Shown here: one piece after another, positions 40,250 to 54,804 of the stretch
Layout of the letters: every line of letters starts with the position of its first letter
Numbering within the stretch: position 1 is the stretch's first letter
Source of the DNA: an uncultured Sphingomonadaceae bacterium
GTDB taxonomy: Bacteria; Pseudomonadota; Alphaproteobacteria; Sphingomonadales; Sphingomonadaceae
Reading direction: 5' to 3'
Length of the DNA: 64,000 nucleotides
NCBI GenBank assembly: GCA_947493215.1
Contig: CANLQE010000004.1
Span: forward strand, 124,001 to 188,000
Program-made: the position numbers and the translations under genes
Notes under the pieces: generated by a model
What the model was told of the DNA's origin: nothing
Database searches by the model: none
The model's input: only the letters and a program-made list of their open reading frames with translations

Positions 40250-42439
40250 ATGAATCGCACCAAAGATAGCGCCAAAGACAGGGCAAGAGTGCTTTTGCTC
40301 AATGCTGCTCTCGGGCCGCTCGATTACCGGGTGCCCGAAGATATGGACGCGCGTCCAGGTTCGATCGTGATGGCTCCGCTGGGACCACGCAAGGTACCGG
40401 GTGTCGTATGGGAAGCCGAGAGCTTTCCAGTCGATGAAATTGATGCAAAAAAATTGCGCCCCTTGTTGGAACTCCGCGATGTACCTCCATTATCTGCGCC
40501 GCTGCGCCGTTTGATTGAATGGACCGCGCGTTACTATTTCGCGTCCCCTGCCTCGGTGCTGCGTATGGTGTTATCGAGCGGTGCGGCCTTTGCGGACAAC
40601 CGCCCGATCATCGAATATCAGTTAAATGGCAATGTCCCTGACCGGATGACGCCACAGCGCGAACAGGCGCTCCAAAAACTGGCCGATGTGCAAGGCACCA
40701 TCAGCGAATTGGCGTTCAAGGCCGATGTATCTGTTGCCGTCATCCGGGGTTTGGAGAAAGCGGGCGCATTGGATCGCAGCGAAGTGTCGCCTTTCGCCGA
40801 CATCCGGCAACCGGAGCCAGATTTTGCCAAGGTTGATTTAAGCGAGGATCAAAACCGGGTCAGTGATACACTTATTCGTGCAGTTCAGGATGCGGCCTTC
40901 CAACCCTATTTGCTCGATGGTGTGACCGGGTCCGGCAAGACCGAAGTCTATTTTGAGGCCGTCGCAGAGGCACTACGCCAGAATAAGCAGACTTTGGTCC
41001 TGCTGCCGGAAATTGCTCTGACAGAGCCGTTTTTGGACCGGTTCAAGGCGCGCTTTGGCACTGAACCTGTCGCTTGGCATAGCGGTCTCAAGCAGTCGGA
41101 ACGCAAGAAAAACTGGCGCGCTCTCGCCGATGGCGATGCCAAGGTAGTTGTTGGCGCGCGGTCCGCGTTATTCCTGCCCTATAAAGCTCTCGGCCTGATC
41201 ATCGTCGATGAGGCGCACGAGGTAAGCTTCAAGCAGGAAGATGGTGTGCGCTATCATGCCCGCGATGTCGCTGTGATGCGCGGATTACATGAAAAAATTC
41301 CCGTTGTGCTAGCTTCAGCGACACCAGCGATTGAAAGCCGCCATCAGGTGGAACAGGGCAATTATGAGCTGCTCGAACTCCCTGCTCGTTTTGGCGCGGC
41401 AACCCTACCAGAGATTGAGGCATTGGACCTCACACAGAATATTCCAGCGCGCGGGTCATGGCTCGCCCCCACCCTAATCAACGCGCTCGAAGAAAATCTC
41501 GACAAGGGCGAGCAGTCGCTATTGTTCCTCAATCGTCGAGGTTTTGCGCCTTTGACCCTCTGCCGCACTTGTGGTCACCGTATCAACTGCCCCAATTGCA
41601 CAGCATGGATGGTAGAACATCGGTTGACCAAAAGGCTTGCCTGCCACCATTGCGGTCATGTCATGCCGCAACCGGAGAAATGCCCGGAATGTAGTGACGA
41701 GGACTCGCTGGTTGCCTGTGGCCCCGGAGTTGAGCGCATCTGCGACGAAGTCAAAATGCTGTTTCCGCAAGCACGAACCGCCATCGTGACGTCTGACACA
41801 ATCTGGTCACCGGCCAAAGCTGGCGAATTTGTTGCACAGATGGAGGCCGGTGCAATTGATATCGTCGTCGGGACGCAGCTTGTGACCAAGGGCTATCACT
41901 TTCCGAACCTGACTTTGGTTGGTGTGGTGGACGCGGATATCGGCCTGGAAGGCGGCGACCTGCGCGCAGCTGAACGCAGCTTTCAACAAATCGCCCAAGT
42001 TGCCGGACGCGCGGGTCGCGCCGAGAAACCCGGCCACGTCTATGTCCAAACACGCATGCCGGGGGCTGCAGTCATACAAGCGTTGATCAAGGGCGACCGC
42101 GAGGGCTTTTATGCCGCCGAAACGGAATCCAGACGCGAGGCCGCAGCGCCGCCCTTCTCAAGGCTGGCCGCGATTATTGTATCGTCTGAAGACAATAAGG
42201 AAGCGATGGAAACGGCAAGGTTGATCGGCCAAACAGCCCCTAAGGTCGAAGGTTTCGCAGTCTATGGCCCGGCCCCTGCCCCGCTCGCCATGCTGCGCGG
42301 ACGCCATCGCCACCGTTTGCTGGTCCACGCCCATCGGGCCGTCGACTTGCAGGAGATTATGCGCGAATGGCTCGAAAAGCTGGAATGGCCAAGAGCAGTT
42401 CGGGTTGGTGTGGATGTCGACCCCTACAGCTTTGTTTAA
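40250..42439 (+). CDS. priA: Primosomal protein N' (replication restart helicase PriA)
   Basis: A 729-residue 3'-5' superfamily 2 helicase that reloads the replisome at collapsed forks. The N-terminal DNA-binding domain precedes the helicase core with Walker A VTGSGKTEVYF, LLPEIALTEPFL, Walker B VDEAHEVSFKQEDG and motif III ASATPAIES; the zinc-binding cysteines appear as CRTCGHRINCPNC and CHHCG/CPEC; GTQLVTKGYHFPNLTLVGVVDAD and QVAGRAGRA complete the core. Length is typical. Confidence 0.97.
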   Translation: MNRTKDSAKDRARVLLLNAALGPLDYRVPEDMDARPGSIVMAPLGPRKVPGVVWEAESFPVDEIDAKKLRPLLELRDVPPLSAPLRRLIEWTARYYFASPASVLRMVLSSGAAFADNRPIIEYQLNGNVPDRMTPQREQALQKLADVQGTISELAFKADVSVAVIRGLEKAGALDRSEVSPFADIRQPEPDFAKVDLSEDQNRVSDTLIRAVQDAAFQPYLLDGVTGSGKTEVYFEAVAEALRQNKQTLVLLPEIALTEPFLDRFKARFGTEPVAWHSGLKQSERKKNWRALADGDAKVVVGARSALFLPYKALGLIIVDEAHEVSFKQEDGVRYHARDVAVMRGLHEKIPVVLASATPAIESRHQVEQGNYELLELPARFGAATLPEIEALDLTQNIPARGSWLAPTLINALEENLDKGEQSLLFLNRRGFAPLTLCRTCGHRINCPNCTAWMVEHRLTKRLACHHCGHVMPQPEKCPECSDEDSLVACGPGVERICDEVKMLFPQARTAIVTSDTIWSPAKAGEFVAQMEAGAIDIVVGTQLVTKGYHFPNLTLVGVVDADIGLEGGDLRAAERSFQQIAQVAGRAGRAEKPGHVYVQTRMPGAAVIQALIKGDREGFYAAETESRREAAAPPFSRLAAIIVSSEDNKEAMETARLIGQTAPKVEGFAVYGPAPAPLAMLRGRHRHRLLVHAHRAVDLQEIMREWLEKLEWPRAVRVGVDVDPYSFV

Positions 42440-42560
42440 TTCACAGAAAATGTAACTTAGGGGTGCTGCACACTTGATGCGGAGATACAGGTAATGGTAG
42501 CGCTGCATCTAATCTTGGTTCCGTATGAAATGCGGAGCACAAAATATTAAAGGCTCATCG

Positions 42561-44108
42561 ATGAACCGCTTTTTTGCTTTCCTGGCTCTTGCCCTGACCA
42601 TATTGCTTGCTGGCCCGGCTCATGCTGATCCCGCCGATATTGCGGCTGCCAGCCGTTCGGTCGTCCGTGTTGTTCTGGCTGCAACAGACGGCGACAAGGT
42701 CGCTTTTGTTGGCCATGGCAGCGGCTTTGCGGTTGCGCCTGACAAAATCGTAACCAACGCGCATGTCGTCGAAATTGCGCGGCAGGAAAAATCGGTCGTT
42801 ATCGGCATTGTGCCATCGCAAGGCGGCAAGAGCTATGGCGGCAAGGTTATCGCATATTCTCCCGGCAATGATCTAGCGCTTATTCAATTACAAGACGGCG
42901 GGCGTTTGCCGCCGATGACGGTTTTCAGCGGCCCGGTCGGCGACGGCGCCAATGTGGTTGCTATCGGCTATCCGGGCTCGGTCGACCGCGCGCAGGGCCT
43001 TAATCTTGACGATCTGATCAACCCTATGTCACCTATTAAAACCCGTGGCTCTGTTTCTGGCGGACGCACCACCAAGCAATTTGATACAATTCTCCACACC
43101 GCACCTATCGCCAGCGGCAATAGCGGCGGGCCGCTGATCGACAATTGCGGACGGATATTGGGCGCGAACAGTTTTGGATCGCTATCCGACGGCAATGACG
43201 CGGAATTTGGCTTTGCCGTTTCCAGTCGCGAGATTTTATCCTTCCTGCGCAAAGCCGGCGTGAAAGCTGGGCTGACGGCGACGCCTTGCCGCTCTGCCGC
43301 CGACATCAGTCTTCAAGAGCAGCGGCGCGAGGCCGCCGCCCGCGCCAAGATAGAAGCAGCCAATAAGGCGGAAGCTGCTGCGCGACAAAAAACCGAGACT
43401 AAACTGCGCACCACCATCTCGCAGGACATTATTACCGAGCGCGAAAACCAGATGGCAATTGCAGCATTGATGCTGGTGCTGTCGCTGGTGTCGGTTGGCG
43501 GCGCAGGCTATTTGATGATCCAGAATAAACGGACCCCCGCTATCGGAACCGCGGGCGGTGCGGCACTGCTGCTGGTCGGTGCCATTCTGGTATTTCTGTC
43601 TCGGCCTGCCTTTACGGAAATTGATGACCGTGTTGCGGCAGCGCTGAAGGAACAGGGACTTGAAAAAGATGATGGAAATGGTGCGCCGACACTGGCGTCC
43701 AGCGGCAAATATCAATGCCGCATCAACCCGGAACGCAGCAGGATCACGGTATCACAAGTCGATACTCTGGACATTGACTGGGCAGAAGGCGGCTGCGTGA
43801 ACGGTCGCACCCAATATGGCCGTGATGGAGCAAAATGGTCTCGTATCTTCGTCCCCAATGAAGAGCAAACCGTGACCATCAGCAGCTTTGACCCCAGCCG
43901 CTTAGAATTTACGACCGAACGCTATCTTCTAGGCCTGTCCGCGATGACCAAGGCGCGGGAGATCCGAAAGCAATATGGCAACCGCGCTTGTACAACTGAT
44001 GAGCAAGCGCTGTCTGATATCGATGAGATGGTCAAAGCAATTCGAACTGAATTGCCGATGCAGACGAACGAAAGACTGGTTTATGAATGCGAACAATCAT
44101 CGCAATGA
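42561..44108 (+). CDS. Membrane-associated trypsin-like serine protease
   Basis: A 515-residue protein with a signal peptide (residues 1-22, ending AHA), a trypsin-like protease domain with the triad His68 (TNAHVV), Asp104 (GNDLALI) and Ser188 (GNSGGPL), a charged coiled-coil at about 240-285, two hydrophobic segments (about 300-322 and 330-350) and a C-terminal domain of about 160 residues with paired cysteines. No PDZ domain is visible, which separates it from DegP. The topology implies a periplasmic protease tethered to the membrane. The ATG at 42561 gives a clean signal peptide. The MFS gene follows after 13 bases. Confidence 0.85.
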   Translation: MNRFFAFLALALTILLAGPAHADPADIAAASRSVVRVVLAATDGDKVAFVGHGSGFAVAPDKIVTNAHVVEIARQEKSVVIGIVPSQGGKSYGGKVIAYSPGNDLALIQLQDGGRLPPMTVFSGPVGDGANVVAIGYPGSVDRAQGLNLDDLINPMSPIKTRGSVSGGRTTKQFDTILHTAPIASGNSGGPLIDNCGRILGANSFGSLSDGNDAEFGFAVSSREILSFLRKAGVKAGLTATPCRSAADISLQEQRREAAARAKIEAANKAEAAARQKTETKLRTTISQDIITERENQMAIAALMLVLSLVSVGGAGYLMIQNKRTPAIGTAGGAALLLVGAILVFLSRPAFTEIDDRVAAALKEQGLEKDDGNGAPTLASSGKYQCRINPERSRITVSQVDTLDIDWAEGGCVNGRTQYGRDGAKWSRIFVPNEEQTVTISSFDPSRLEFTTERYLLGLSAMTKAREIRKQYGNRACTTDEQALSDIDEMVKAIRTELPMQTNERLVYECEQSSQ

Positions 44109-44121
44109 TCGCTAGCTTCCT

Positions 44122-45348
44122 ATGATCGAAGACAAGCAGCGCCAAGCGGCTATGCGCTTCGTACTGCTGACCGTGTTCATCTATTCTGTTGGCTTTGGCA
44201 TCATCATGCCAGTGCTTCCCAAACTTATTCAGGAACTGGAAGGCATCAGCCTATCCGAAGCGACCATGATTGGAGGCTTTATCAGCGCTTCTTATGCGCT
44301 GTTTCAATTTTTGATGGGGCCGCTGGTTGGCAATCTAGGAGATCGCTTTGGTCGCCGCCCGGTATTTTTGGTCTCCTTGCTCGCGTTCGGAATTGATTTC
44401 GCGCTCATGGGTTTTGCTACCTCGATCATCTGGTTATTTATTGGCCGTTCGATTGCAGGTGGTCTCGGCGCGATATTCGGACCCGCCAATGCTGCAATGG
44501 CCGATATGTCGAGCGATGAAGATCGGGCCAAAAGCTTTGGCCTTGTTGGGGCAGCCTTTGGAATTGGTTTCATCGTCGGTCCGGCCTTGGGAGGCTTTTT
44601 GGGCGATTTTGGTACACGCATTCCGTTTTTCGTGGCTGGCGGATTGGCTTTTCTCAACTTCATCTATGGCTGGTTTGCTTTTCCAGAGACCATGGCTCCG
44701 GATGAGAAGCGCAGTTTTGAATGGAAACGCGCCAATCCTTTGGGCGCCTTGCTCAATCTTGGCAAATTACCAAATCTGCTTAGCGTCGCTGTAATCTATT
44801 TCCTTTGGATGCTCAGCAGTTCGATCTACCCAGCCAGCTGGGCCTTTTTCGCACCCGCGCAATATGGCTGGGATAGCAAGATGGTGGGATTATCGCTGAC
44901 CTGTGTGGGCCTGTCCATGGCATTGGTACAAGCCTTTCTGATCGGCCGTTTTGTCAGCGCCGTTGGCGAGCGCAAAACCGCCATATTTGGAATATTCGTC
45001 GCCGTCATTATTTTCGCTGTCTACGTGCTGGTCGATGTTGGCTGGGTTGCGCTGTCCATGTGCTTGCTCGTTGGACTGCAGGGCATGGTTATGCCCAGCA
45101 TAAATGCGATGATGTCGCGCCGCACGCCCAGCAATATGCAAGGAGAATTGCAAGGTTTTAACGGCAGCATGGCCGCCCTGGCTGCGATGATCGCGCCACT
45201 CCTCTATAATGGCTCTCTGTCCTACTTCACCAGCGACGCGGCGCCCTTCCGATTTGTCGGGGCGCCTTTTGCCATCGCGGCGGTCGTAGGGATAATTCCG
45301 CTAATTTTGCTGATGATCATCAAGCCATCGCCGGACCATAAGGGGTAA
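44122..45348 (+). CDS. MFS transporter, TetA-like drug:H+ antiporter group
   Basis: A 408-residue protein with 12 predicted transmembrane helices. The MFS motif A appears as [14 protein letters not shown] after TM2, and the first helix reads [24 protein letters not shown] with the GIIMPVLP pattern of Tet-type antiporters. The middle loop [18 protein letters not shown] is also typical of TetA-like sequences. It probably exports a small hydrophobic compound; tetracycline resistance should not be assumed. It lies 13 bases after the protease gene and is convergent with the isocitrate-lyase-like gene. Confidence 0.88.
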   Translation: MIEDKQRQAAMRFVLLTVFIYSVGFGIIMPVLPKLIQELEGISLSEATMIGGFISASYALFQFLMGPLVGNLGDRFGRRPVFLVSLLAFGIDFALMGFATSIIWLFIGRSIAGGLGAIFGPANAAMADMSSDEDRAKSFGLVGAAFGIGFIVGPALGGFLGDFGTRIPFFVAGGLAFLNFIYGWFAFPETMAPDEKRSFEWKRANPLGALLNLGKLPNLLSVAVIYFLWMLSSSIYPASWAFFAPAQYGWDSKMVGLSLTCVGLSMALVQAFLIGRFVSAVGERKTAIFGIFVAVIIFAVYVLVDVGWVALSMCLLVGLQGMVMPSINAMMSRRTPSNMQGELQGFNGSMAALAAMIAPLLYNGSLSYFTSDAAPFRFVGAPFAIAAVVGIIPLILLMIIKPSPDHKG

Positions 45349-45359
45349 GGCGGCAAGTC

Positions 45360-46103
45360 TTAGCTCCCGAGTATTTTAAGCGCCTCCGCTTCAAGGGCTG
45401 ACATGGCCGCCATCCATGGACCGGGACCATAGCTGATACGCGCAACGCCCAGTTCCGCCAATCGGGAAATTGACGGGCTATCGGGCATCATCATTACGTT
45501 AATCGGCAAACCTGCTTTCTCGCAAACCTCACCGATCAGCTTTTCATCGATCGCGAAGGGGATGAAAAAGCTGCTGGCGCCTGCATCCGCATAAGCCTGA
45601 CATCGCTCCAGCGCCTTTTGCGCAAGAGCATCGTCATGATCAGCTATCGGCGTCTGGATGAATACATCCGTTCGGGCATTGATAAACAGCCCGGTTTCGG
45701 CCGCCGCCTTGATGCGGTCGGCCTGCGCTGAAACATCGCGCAGCCCACCTGCGGACAAATTCTGGTCTTCCAGATTGAGGCCAGCGACGCCGGCTTCTCT
45801 CATCCGCTGCGCATTGACGCCTACCGCTGGGGCGTCATCACCATAGCCTGTTTCCAGATCGATAGTCACGGGAACATCCACTGCTGAAACGATATGTTTT
45901 GCGTTGGTTAGCGCGAAATCAAACGGCAATTTCTCGCCATCCTCGAAACCCTGCGCGCCTGCTACGGACAGGCTACCCGTGGCAACGGCCTTGGCACCCG
46001 CACGAACCGCAACTTGGGCGCTACCCGCGTCCCAGATGTTATATAGTAAGAGCGGCTTTCCAGGTTCATGGAATTCGGTAAATTGCTTGATCATATCTGT
46101 CAT
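45360..46103 (-). CDS. Isocitrate lyase/PEP mutase family protein
   Basis: A 247-residue TIM-barrel protein of the ICL/PEPM superfamily: LLLYNIWDAGSAQVAVRAGAKAVATGS, DVPVTIDLETGYGD (metal-binding acidic residues), GVAGLNLEDQ and INARTDVF. The KKCGH-type lyase motif of true isocitrate lyase is missing, as in the shorter 2-methylisocitrate-lyase-like and oxaloacetate-hydrolase-like groups. The reaction is not known. Its start overlaps the ada stop by four bases, so it is translationally coupled to ada. Confidence 0.85.
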   Translation of the reverse strand: MTDMIKQFTEFHEPGKPLLLYNIWDAGSAQVAVRAGAKAVATGSLSVAGAQGFEDGEKLPFDFALTNAKHIVSAVDVPVTIDLETGYGDDAPAVGVNAQRMREAGVAGLNLEDQNLSAGGLRDVSAQADRIKAAAETGLFINARTDVFIQTPIADHDDALAQKALERCQAYADAGASSFFIPFAIDEKLIGEVCEKAGLPINVMMMPDSPSISRLAELGVARISYGPGPWMAAMSALEAEALKILGS

Positions 46104-47140
46104 TTCGAGCTTTCCTTTTCGAGCAGACGCTCTTTGATTTCCAAGCCATAGGCATAGCCACCCATGGTGCCATCGCTGCGCACCACTCGGTGGCAGGGGA
46201 TCAACACCGCGACATTATTGGCACCATTGGCACTACCTACTGCTCGCACGGCTTTGGGTTTGCCAATCGCCATAGCTATATCAGCATAGCTGCGGGTTTC
46301 GCCCAGCGGGATTTTCTGAAGCTCTTGCCAGACGGCTTCCTGAAATGCCGTTCCCTGAACATCCAGCGGGATATGGCTAAAGTCGCCGGGCTTCTCCACA
46401 GAAGCGGTGACTTGGCTAACCAAAGCCTGGAACGCATCATCGCCCGCTTGCAAGTCGGCTTTCGGGAAACGAGCGCTTAATTCTTCTTCACCTTCGTTAA
46501 ACGAGAGACAGCAGACACCTTTATCCGTCGCGGCCACCATCATGGTACCAAGTGATGTTTCAACATTCGTCCATTGGATAGAAACCCCTGCACCGCCATT
46601 TTTCCAAGCACTTGGCTTCATGCCTAACCTCTTTCCATTATCTGCATAAAATCGCGATGCAGATCCATAGCCCGCATCATATATTGCTTCTGTCACCGAC
46701 GCGCCGCTTTCCAGCGCTTCCTTGACCCGTTCTGACCGAAGCGCACGCGCATAAGCTGCGGGAGACAATCCCATCTCCCGTTTAAAAATACGCTGCAGAT
46801 GGGTTGGCGAATAGCCGGTGATAGCACCCAATTCTTCCAGTGTCGGCGCCGTTTCGGCCATTCGGATCGCGTCAATGACCGCCTTTACGGCCGCATCATC
46901 ACGCGCGACATCCTTTGGCAGGCAGCGCAAACAAGCCCGCAACCCTGCGGCTTCCGCCTGCTCCGGCTTGGCAAAGAAACGTACATTCTCTCGCTTGGGA
47001 TGGCGCGCGGCGCAAGATGGGCGACAATAGATGCCCGTGGTCAGCACGCCGGTAACAAACTTGCCGTCAAAAGACCGATCACGATCAGCCACAGCCTTCC
47101 ATGCCATATTGTCATCAATTAAGGATTCGTGCTTGCTCAT
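46100..47140 (-). CDS. ada: Ada: methylphosphotriester/O6-methylguanine-DNA methyltransferase and regulator
   Basis: A 346-residue three-part protein. The N-terminal domain has the four zinc cysteines Cys39, Cys43, Cys70 and Cys73 (GIYCRPSC and CLRC), of which the first accepts methyl from phosphotriesters. An AraC-type helix-turn-helix follows (YSPTHLQRIFKREMGLSPAAYARALR). The C-terminal O6-methylguanine methyltransferase ends with the acceptor Cys316 in IPCHRVVRSDG. Methylated Ada activates alkylation-repair genes. The upstream open frame extends to 47347 but only the start at 47140 fits the family. It heads a two-gene unit with the ICL-like gene. Confidence 0.95.
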   Translation of the reverse strand: MSKHESLIDDNMAWKAVADRDRSFDGKFVTGVLTTGIYCRPSCAARHPKRENVRFFAKPEQAEAAGLRACLRCLPKDVARDDAAVKAVIDAIRMAETAPTLEELGAITGYSPTHLQRIFKREMGLSPAAYARALRSERVKEALESGASVTEAIYDAGYGSASRFYADNGKRLGMKPSAWKNGGAGVSIQWTNVETSLGTMMVAATDKGVCCLSFNEGEEELSARFPKADLQAGDDAFQALVSQVTASVEKPGDFSHIPLDVQGTAFQEAVWQELQKIPLGETRSYADIAMAIGKPKAVRAVGSANGANNVAVLIPCHRVVRSDGTMGGYAYGLEIKERLLEKESSK

Positions 47141-47419
47141 GCCATTCTTTTGCCAGCCTTTCCGATCCCCTGCATCCCGTATCTTGCGATCAAAGCAAAA
47201 TCTTACCTCAGACATAATCAGACAGCCTGAAAATCTGCCTTTTTTGGCATTCTTAAAAAAGCCATCGAGTGCCATCTTGCATCGCAGCAAAATGGTTGCT
47301 AGACGCCGCCCAACTAAAGGCGAGATACAGTGTATTTCACCTGCCAACGGGCACCAATCACTTACCAGTTTTTTGATCCGGTTATCAGGTCAATAATACA
47401 GGCACGGAGTAACGAACGC

Positions 47420-51859
<4,440 letters not shown>

Positions 51860-51866
51860 TCCATTC

Positions 51867-51886
51867 CCCCTCCCTCACGGGAGGGG
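51867..51886 (+). terminator. Intra-operon hairpin between atpD and atpC
   Basis: CCCCTCCC (51867-51874) pairs with GGGAGGGG (51879-51886) around the loop TCAC. No U-tract follows and atpC starts 18 bases further on, so an RNA-processing or 3'-protecting role that sets the beta:epsilon ratio is more likely than full termination. Confidence 0.6.
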
Positions 51887-51903
51887 AATAGGGACATAGA
51901 TTG

Positions 51904-52161
51904 ATGGCAAACCTACATTTTGAACTCGTAACCCCTGAAAAGCTCGTCCGGTCGGATGATGTTTATATGGTTGTAGTGCCCGGCGCAGAAGGCGACTTTG
52001 GTGTGTTGGCAGGCCATGCGCCGTTTATGTCCACCATCCGGGATGCAGAGCTGTCCATCTACGCCAGCGAAGGTGCAGAAGCCGAAGTCATTACCGTTCA
52101 AGGCGGCTTTGCCGAAGTGAATGAAAAAGGCCTGACCGTGCTGGCTGAGGCTGTTTCCTAA
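51904..52161 (+). CDS. atpC: F1 ATP synthase subunit epsilon, short form
   Basis: An 85-residue epsilon subunit. It contains only the N-terminal beta-sandwich ([47 protein letters not shown]); the C-terminal helical hairpin that inhibits ATP hydrolysis in the usual 130-residue protein is absent. Short epsilons are common in sphingomonads, to my recollection. ATG at 51904 follows a TTG at 51901. The gene end overlaps the convergent transporter gene by four bases. Confidence 0.93.
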   Translation: MANLHFELVTPEKLVRSDDVYMVVVPGAEGDFGVLAGHAPFMSTIRDAELSIYASEGAEAEVITVQGGFAEVNEKGLTVLAEAVS

Positions 52162-53093
52162 GCTTCCAGCACCGTTGTCGCTTTGCGCTCACTGCGCCAC
52201 AGAAACAATCCGCTCAATAAGATCAGACCGCCGCCTACCAGCGCGAGGGGATCAATCGCATCCCCGAATATAAAGACGCTGATCAACGAAGCGATGATCA
52301 GCTGGATATAGACAATCGGCGCAATCGCCGCTGCTGTGGTCCGCATAGTCGCCATATAGAGCAAGAAATGGCAACTCGTCGCGGTGACAGCCACAATCAT
52401 GCAACGCAGGATAACGCCCCAGTCCGGCGCACCAGGGATGTACATCACCGGCAGCACGAAATGCCCGATGCCAGCTGCAATTGACAAAAATATGGCGGCC
52501 CAGAAAGCGATATAAAATTGCGCTGCAAATATTGATCGCTGGCTTGATACCATGCGGTTAAGGATCAACATCGCTGCCATCGCCACCGCAGTGATTAACG
52601 GTAGTATGGCGATCCAGCCAAAGGCCGCCACATTGGGGCGTAGCATGATCAGCACACCGCCAAAGGCCACTATTGTCGCCACCCATGTCGCGGGGCGCAT
52701 CTTCTCGTTCAAGAACCACCCGGAGAACAGAGCCGTCAGGATCGGGTTCACAAATGATATCGCCACCGCATCGGCCAATGGCATGATATAAATAGCCGAA
52801 AAAAAAGTAAGGGTCCCAACCGTCAAAGCAAGGCCGCGTGCGGCATGCAACCAAGGACGGCTAATCTGGAAACCAGTTCTGCCCTCTCGCCAAAAGAGAA
52901 TGGCAGCCAAAGCGATGGCGCCTATCGTAAAGCGTAGAGCTGCAACCGCAGGGGCCGGCCAGTCGCCTGCCATAGATTTGATGAAAGCATCGCCAATCGG
53001 AAAACCGGAAAAAGCAATCAGCGCCAGCAAAATACCGCTGCCTGCCACCGTCTTTCCAATATTTTTATCTACCTGCAAAATCTGTCCGATCAC
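52158..53093 (-). CDS. EamA/DMT superfamily transporter
   Basis: A 311-residue protein with ten predicted transmembrane helices arranged as two EamA repeats (first ending near [31 protein letters not shown], second ending near [28 protein letters not shown]). DMT proteins export metabolites or import S-adenosylmethionine and others; no specific substrate is indicated. A second DMT gene of similar pattern lies at 62103. Convergent with atpC. Confidence 0.88.
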   Translation of the reverse strand: MIGQILQVDKNIGKTVAGSGILLALIAFSGFPIGDAFIKSMAGDWPAPAVAALRFTIGAIALAAILFWREGRTGFQISRPWLHAARGLALTVGTLTFFSAIYIMPLADAVAISFVNPILTALFSGWFLNEKMRPATWVATIVAFGGVLIMLRPNVAAFGWIAILPLITAVAMAAMLILNRMVSSQRSIFAAQFYIAFWAAIFLSIAAGIGHFVLPVMYIPGAPDWGVILRCMIVAVTATSCHFLLYMATMRTTAAAIAPIVYIQLIIASLISVFIFGDAIDPLALVGGGLILLSGLFLWRSERKATTVLEA

Positions 53094-53265
53094 CGTTGCT
53101 TATGTCCGTCGATTGCAGCCTACGAACCAAGAAACAACCTTCATTTTCAATGAGAACGGGATTTATAAATCCAAAACTGTCCCACTACCATTATCCAAAC
53201 ATTAACCATTTTCCTTGAAAGAGGTGTTTGACGATTAGGGAACAAACTATTTCCGGCGGAGAGAC

Positions 53266-54804
53266 ATGAGCGCATTTGGCAAGAAAAATGGATTGGGTGG
53301 CGGCAGACCGTCATTTGGCGTTGCGAAACCGATGTCTGGTGGCGGAGGATCAAAATCCGGTGCCGATCAGGAAGATCTCGACAAGCCAGCGGGCGGTGGA
53401 CAATTTCCACCGATCGACGCCGTTCCACTCCCTGGCGAACAGAAATCCGCTGATGCTGCCGCTCCGGACGAAGGCGATGCGATGTCGCGCCTTGCCGATC
53501 GTTCAAATGCTGCACCAGAAGATACAAACAAAGATGAAGGCTTCGGTGCCTCTGTCCACAAGATTAAAGAACAGGTTCTTCCACGCCTGCTGGAACGGGT
53601 TGATCCCGAGGCCGCAGCAACGCTCAACAAAGAAGAACTGACCGAAGAATTCCGTCCGATCATCATGGAAGTGCTGACGGAGCTGAAACTGACACTGAAC
53701 CGGCGCGAGCAATTTGCACTGGAAAAAGTGTTGGTCGACGAGCTGCTTGGCTTTGGTCCTCTAGAGGAACTACTTCAGAACCCCGATATTTCGGATATCA
53801 TGGTCAATGGTCCTGAACAGACTTATATTGAGATCAAGGGTAAGCTTGAAATCGCGCCAATCCAATTCCGCGATGAAGAACATCTTTTCCAGATAGCGCA
53901 GCGTATCGTGAATCAAGTTGGTCGCCGGGTCGACCAAACCACACCGCTTGCCGATGCGCGTCTTGCCGATGGTTCTCGTGTGAACGTTATCGTTCCGCCG
54001 CTAAGCCTCAAAGGCACCGCGATCTCCATTCGTAAATTCTCCGAGAAACCGATTACGCTCGACATGATGAAGGGCTTTGGCTCCATGTCGGATGATATGT
54101 GTACTGCGCTTAAAATTGCTGGTGCATGCCGGTTTAACGTCGTTATCTCTGGCGGTACGGGTTCTGGTAAAACGACCATGCTCAACGCGATGTCGAAAAT
54201 GATCGATCCGGGTGAGCGCGTGCTAACCATCGAGGATGCGGCCGAGCTTCGCTTGCAGCAACCGCACTGGTTGCCGCTGGAAACCCGTCCACCAAACTTG
54301 GAAGGCGAAGGCGCTATCACCATCGGCGATCTCGTGAAAAACGCTCTGCGTATGCGACCTGACCGGATCATTCTTGGTGAGATTCGTGGCGCGGAATGTT
54401 TCGATCTTCTCGCTGCCATGAACACGGGTCATGATGGCTCCATGTGTACGCTTCACGCCAACTCTCCTCGCGAGTGTCTTGGCCGTATGGAAAACATGAT
54501 TTTGATGGGTGACATCAAGATCCCTAAAGAGGCTATTTCACGCCAGATTGCAGAATCAGTTGATCTGATTGTTCAGGTGAAACGTCTGCGCGATGGCTCT
54601 CGTCGTACCACCAACATCACCGAAGTGATCGGAATGGAAGGTGACGTAATCGTGACGCAAGAATTGTTCAAATATCAATATCTGGACGAGGATGCCGACG
54701 GCAAGATTATCGGTGAATATCAGTCATCCGGCCTGCGTCCTTATACGCTTGAAAAAGCGCGGCAATATGGCTTTGAACAGCCATTGCTTGAAGCTTGTCT
54801 CTAA
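53266..54804 (+). CDS. cpaF: CpaF-type secretion/pilus ATPase
   Basis: A 512-residue VirB11/GspE superfamily ATPase of the CpaF/TadA type, which powers Tad pilus assembly. A 95-residue glycine- and proline-rich disordered N-terminus precedes the N-domain (LVDELLGFGPLEELLQNPDISDIMVNGP) and the ATPase domain: Walker A GGTGSGKTT (296-304), the Asp box TIEDAAELRL, Walker B LRMRPDRIILGEIRG and GHDGSMCTLHANS. GGAGAG lies just upstream of the ATG. No other tad or cpa genes are in the window; they may lie elsewhere. The gene end overlaps the convergent regulator by four bases. Confidence 0.93.
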   Translation: MSAFGKKNGLGGGRPSFGVAKPMSGGGGSKSGADQEDLDKPAGGGQFPPIDAVPLPGEQKSADAAAPDEGDAMSRLADRSNAAPEDTNKDEGFGASVHKIKEQVLPRLLERVDPEAAATLNKEELTEEFRPIIMEVLTELKLTLNRREQFALEKVLVDELLGFGPLEELLQNPDISDIMVNGPEQTYIEIKGKLEIAPIQFRDEEHLFQIAQRIVNQVGRRVDQTTPLADARLADGSRVNVIVPPLSLKGTAISIRKFSEKPITLDMMKGFGSMSDDMCTALKIAGACRFNVVISGGTGSGKTTMLNAMSKMIDPGERVLTIEDAAELRLQQPHWLPLETRPPNLEGEGAITIGDLVKNALRMRPDRIILGEIRGAECFDLLAAMNTGHDGSMCTLHANSPRECLGRMENMILMGDIKIPKEAISRQIAESVDLIVQVKRLRDGSRRTTNITEVIGMEGDVIVTQELFKYQYLDEDADGKIIGEYQSSGLRPYTLEKARQYGFEQPLLEACL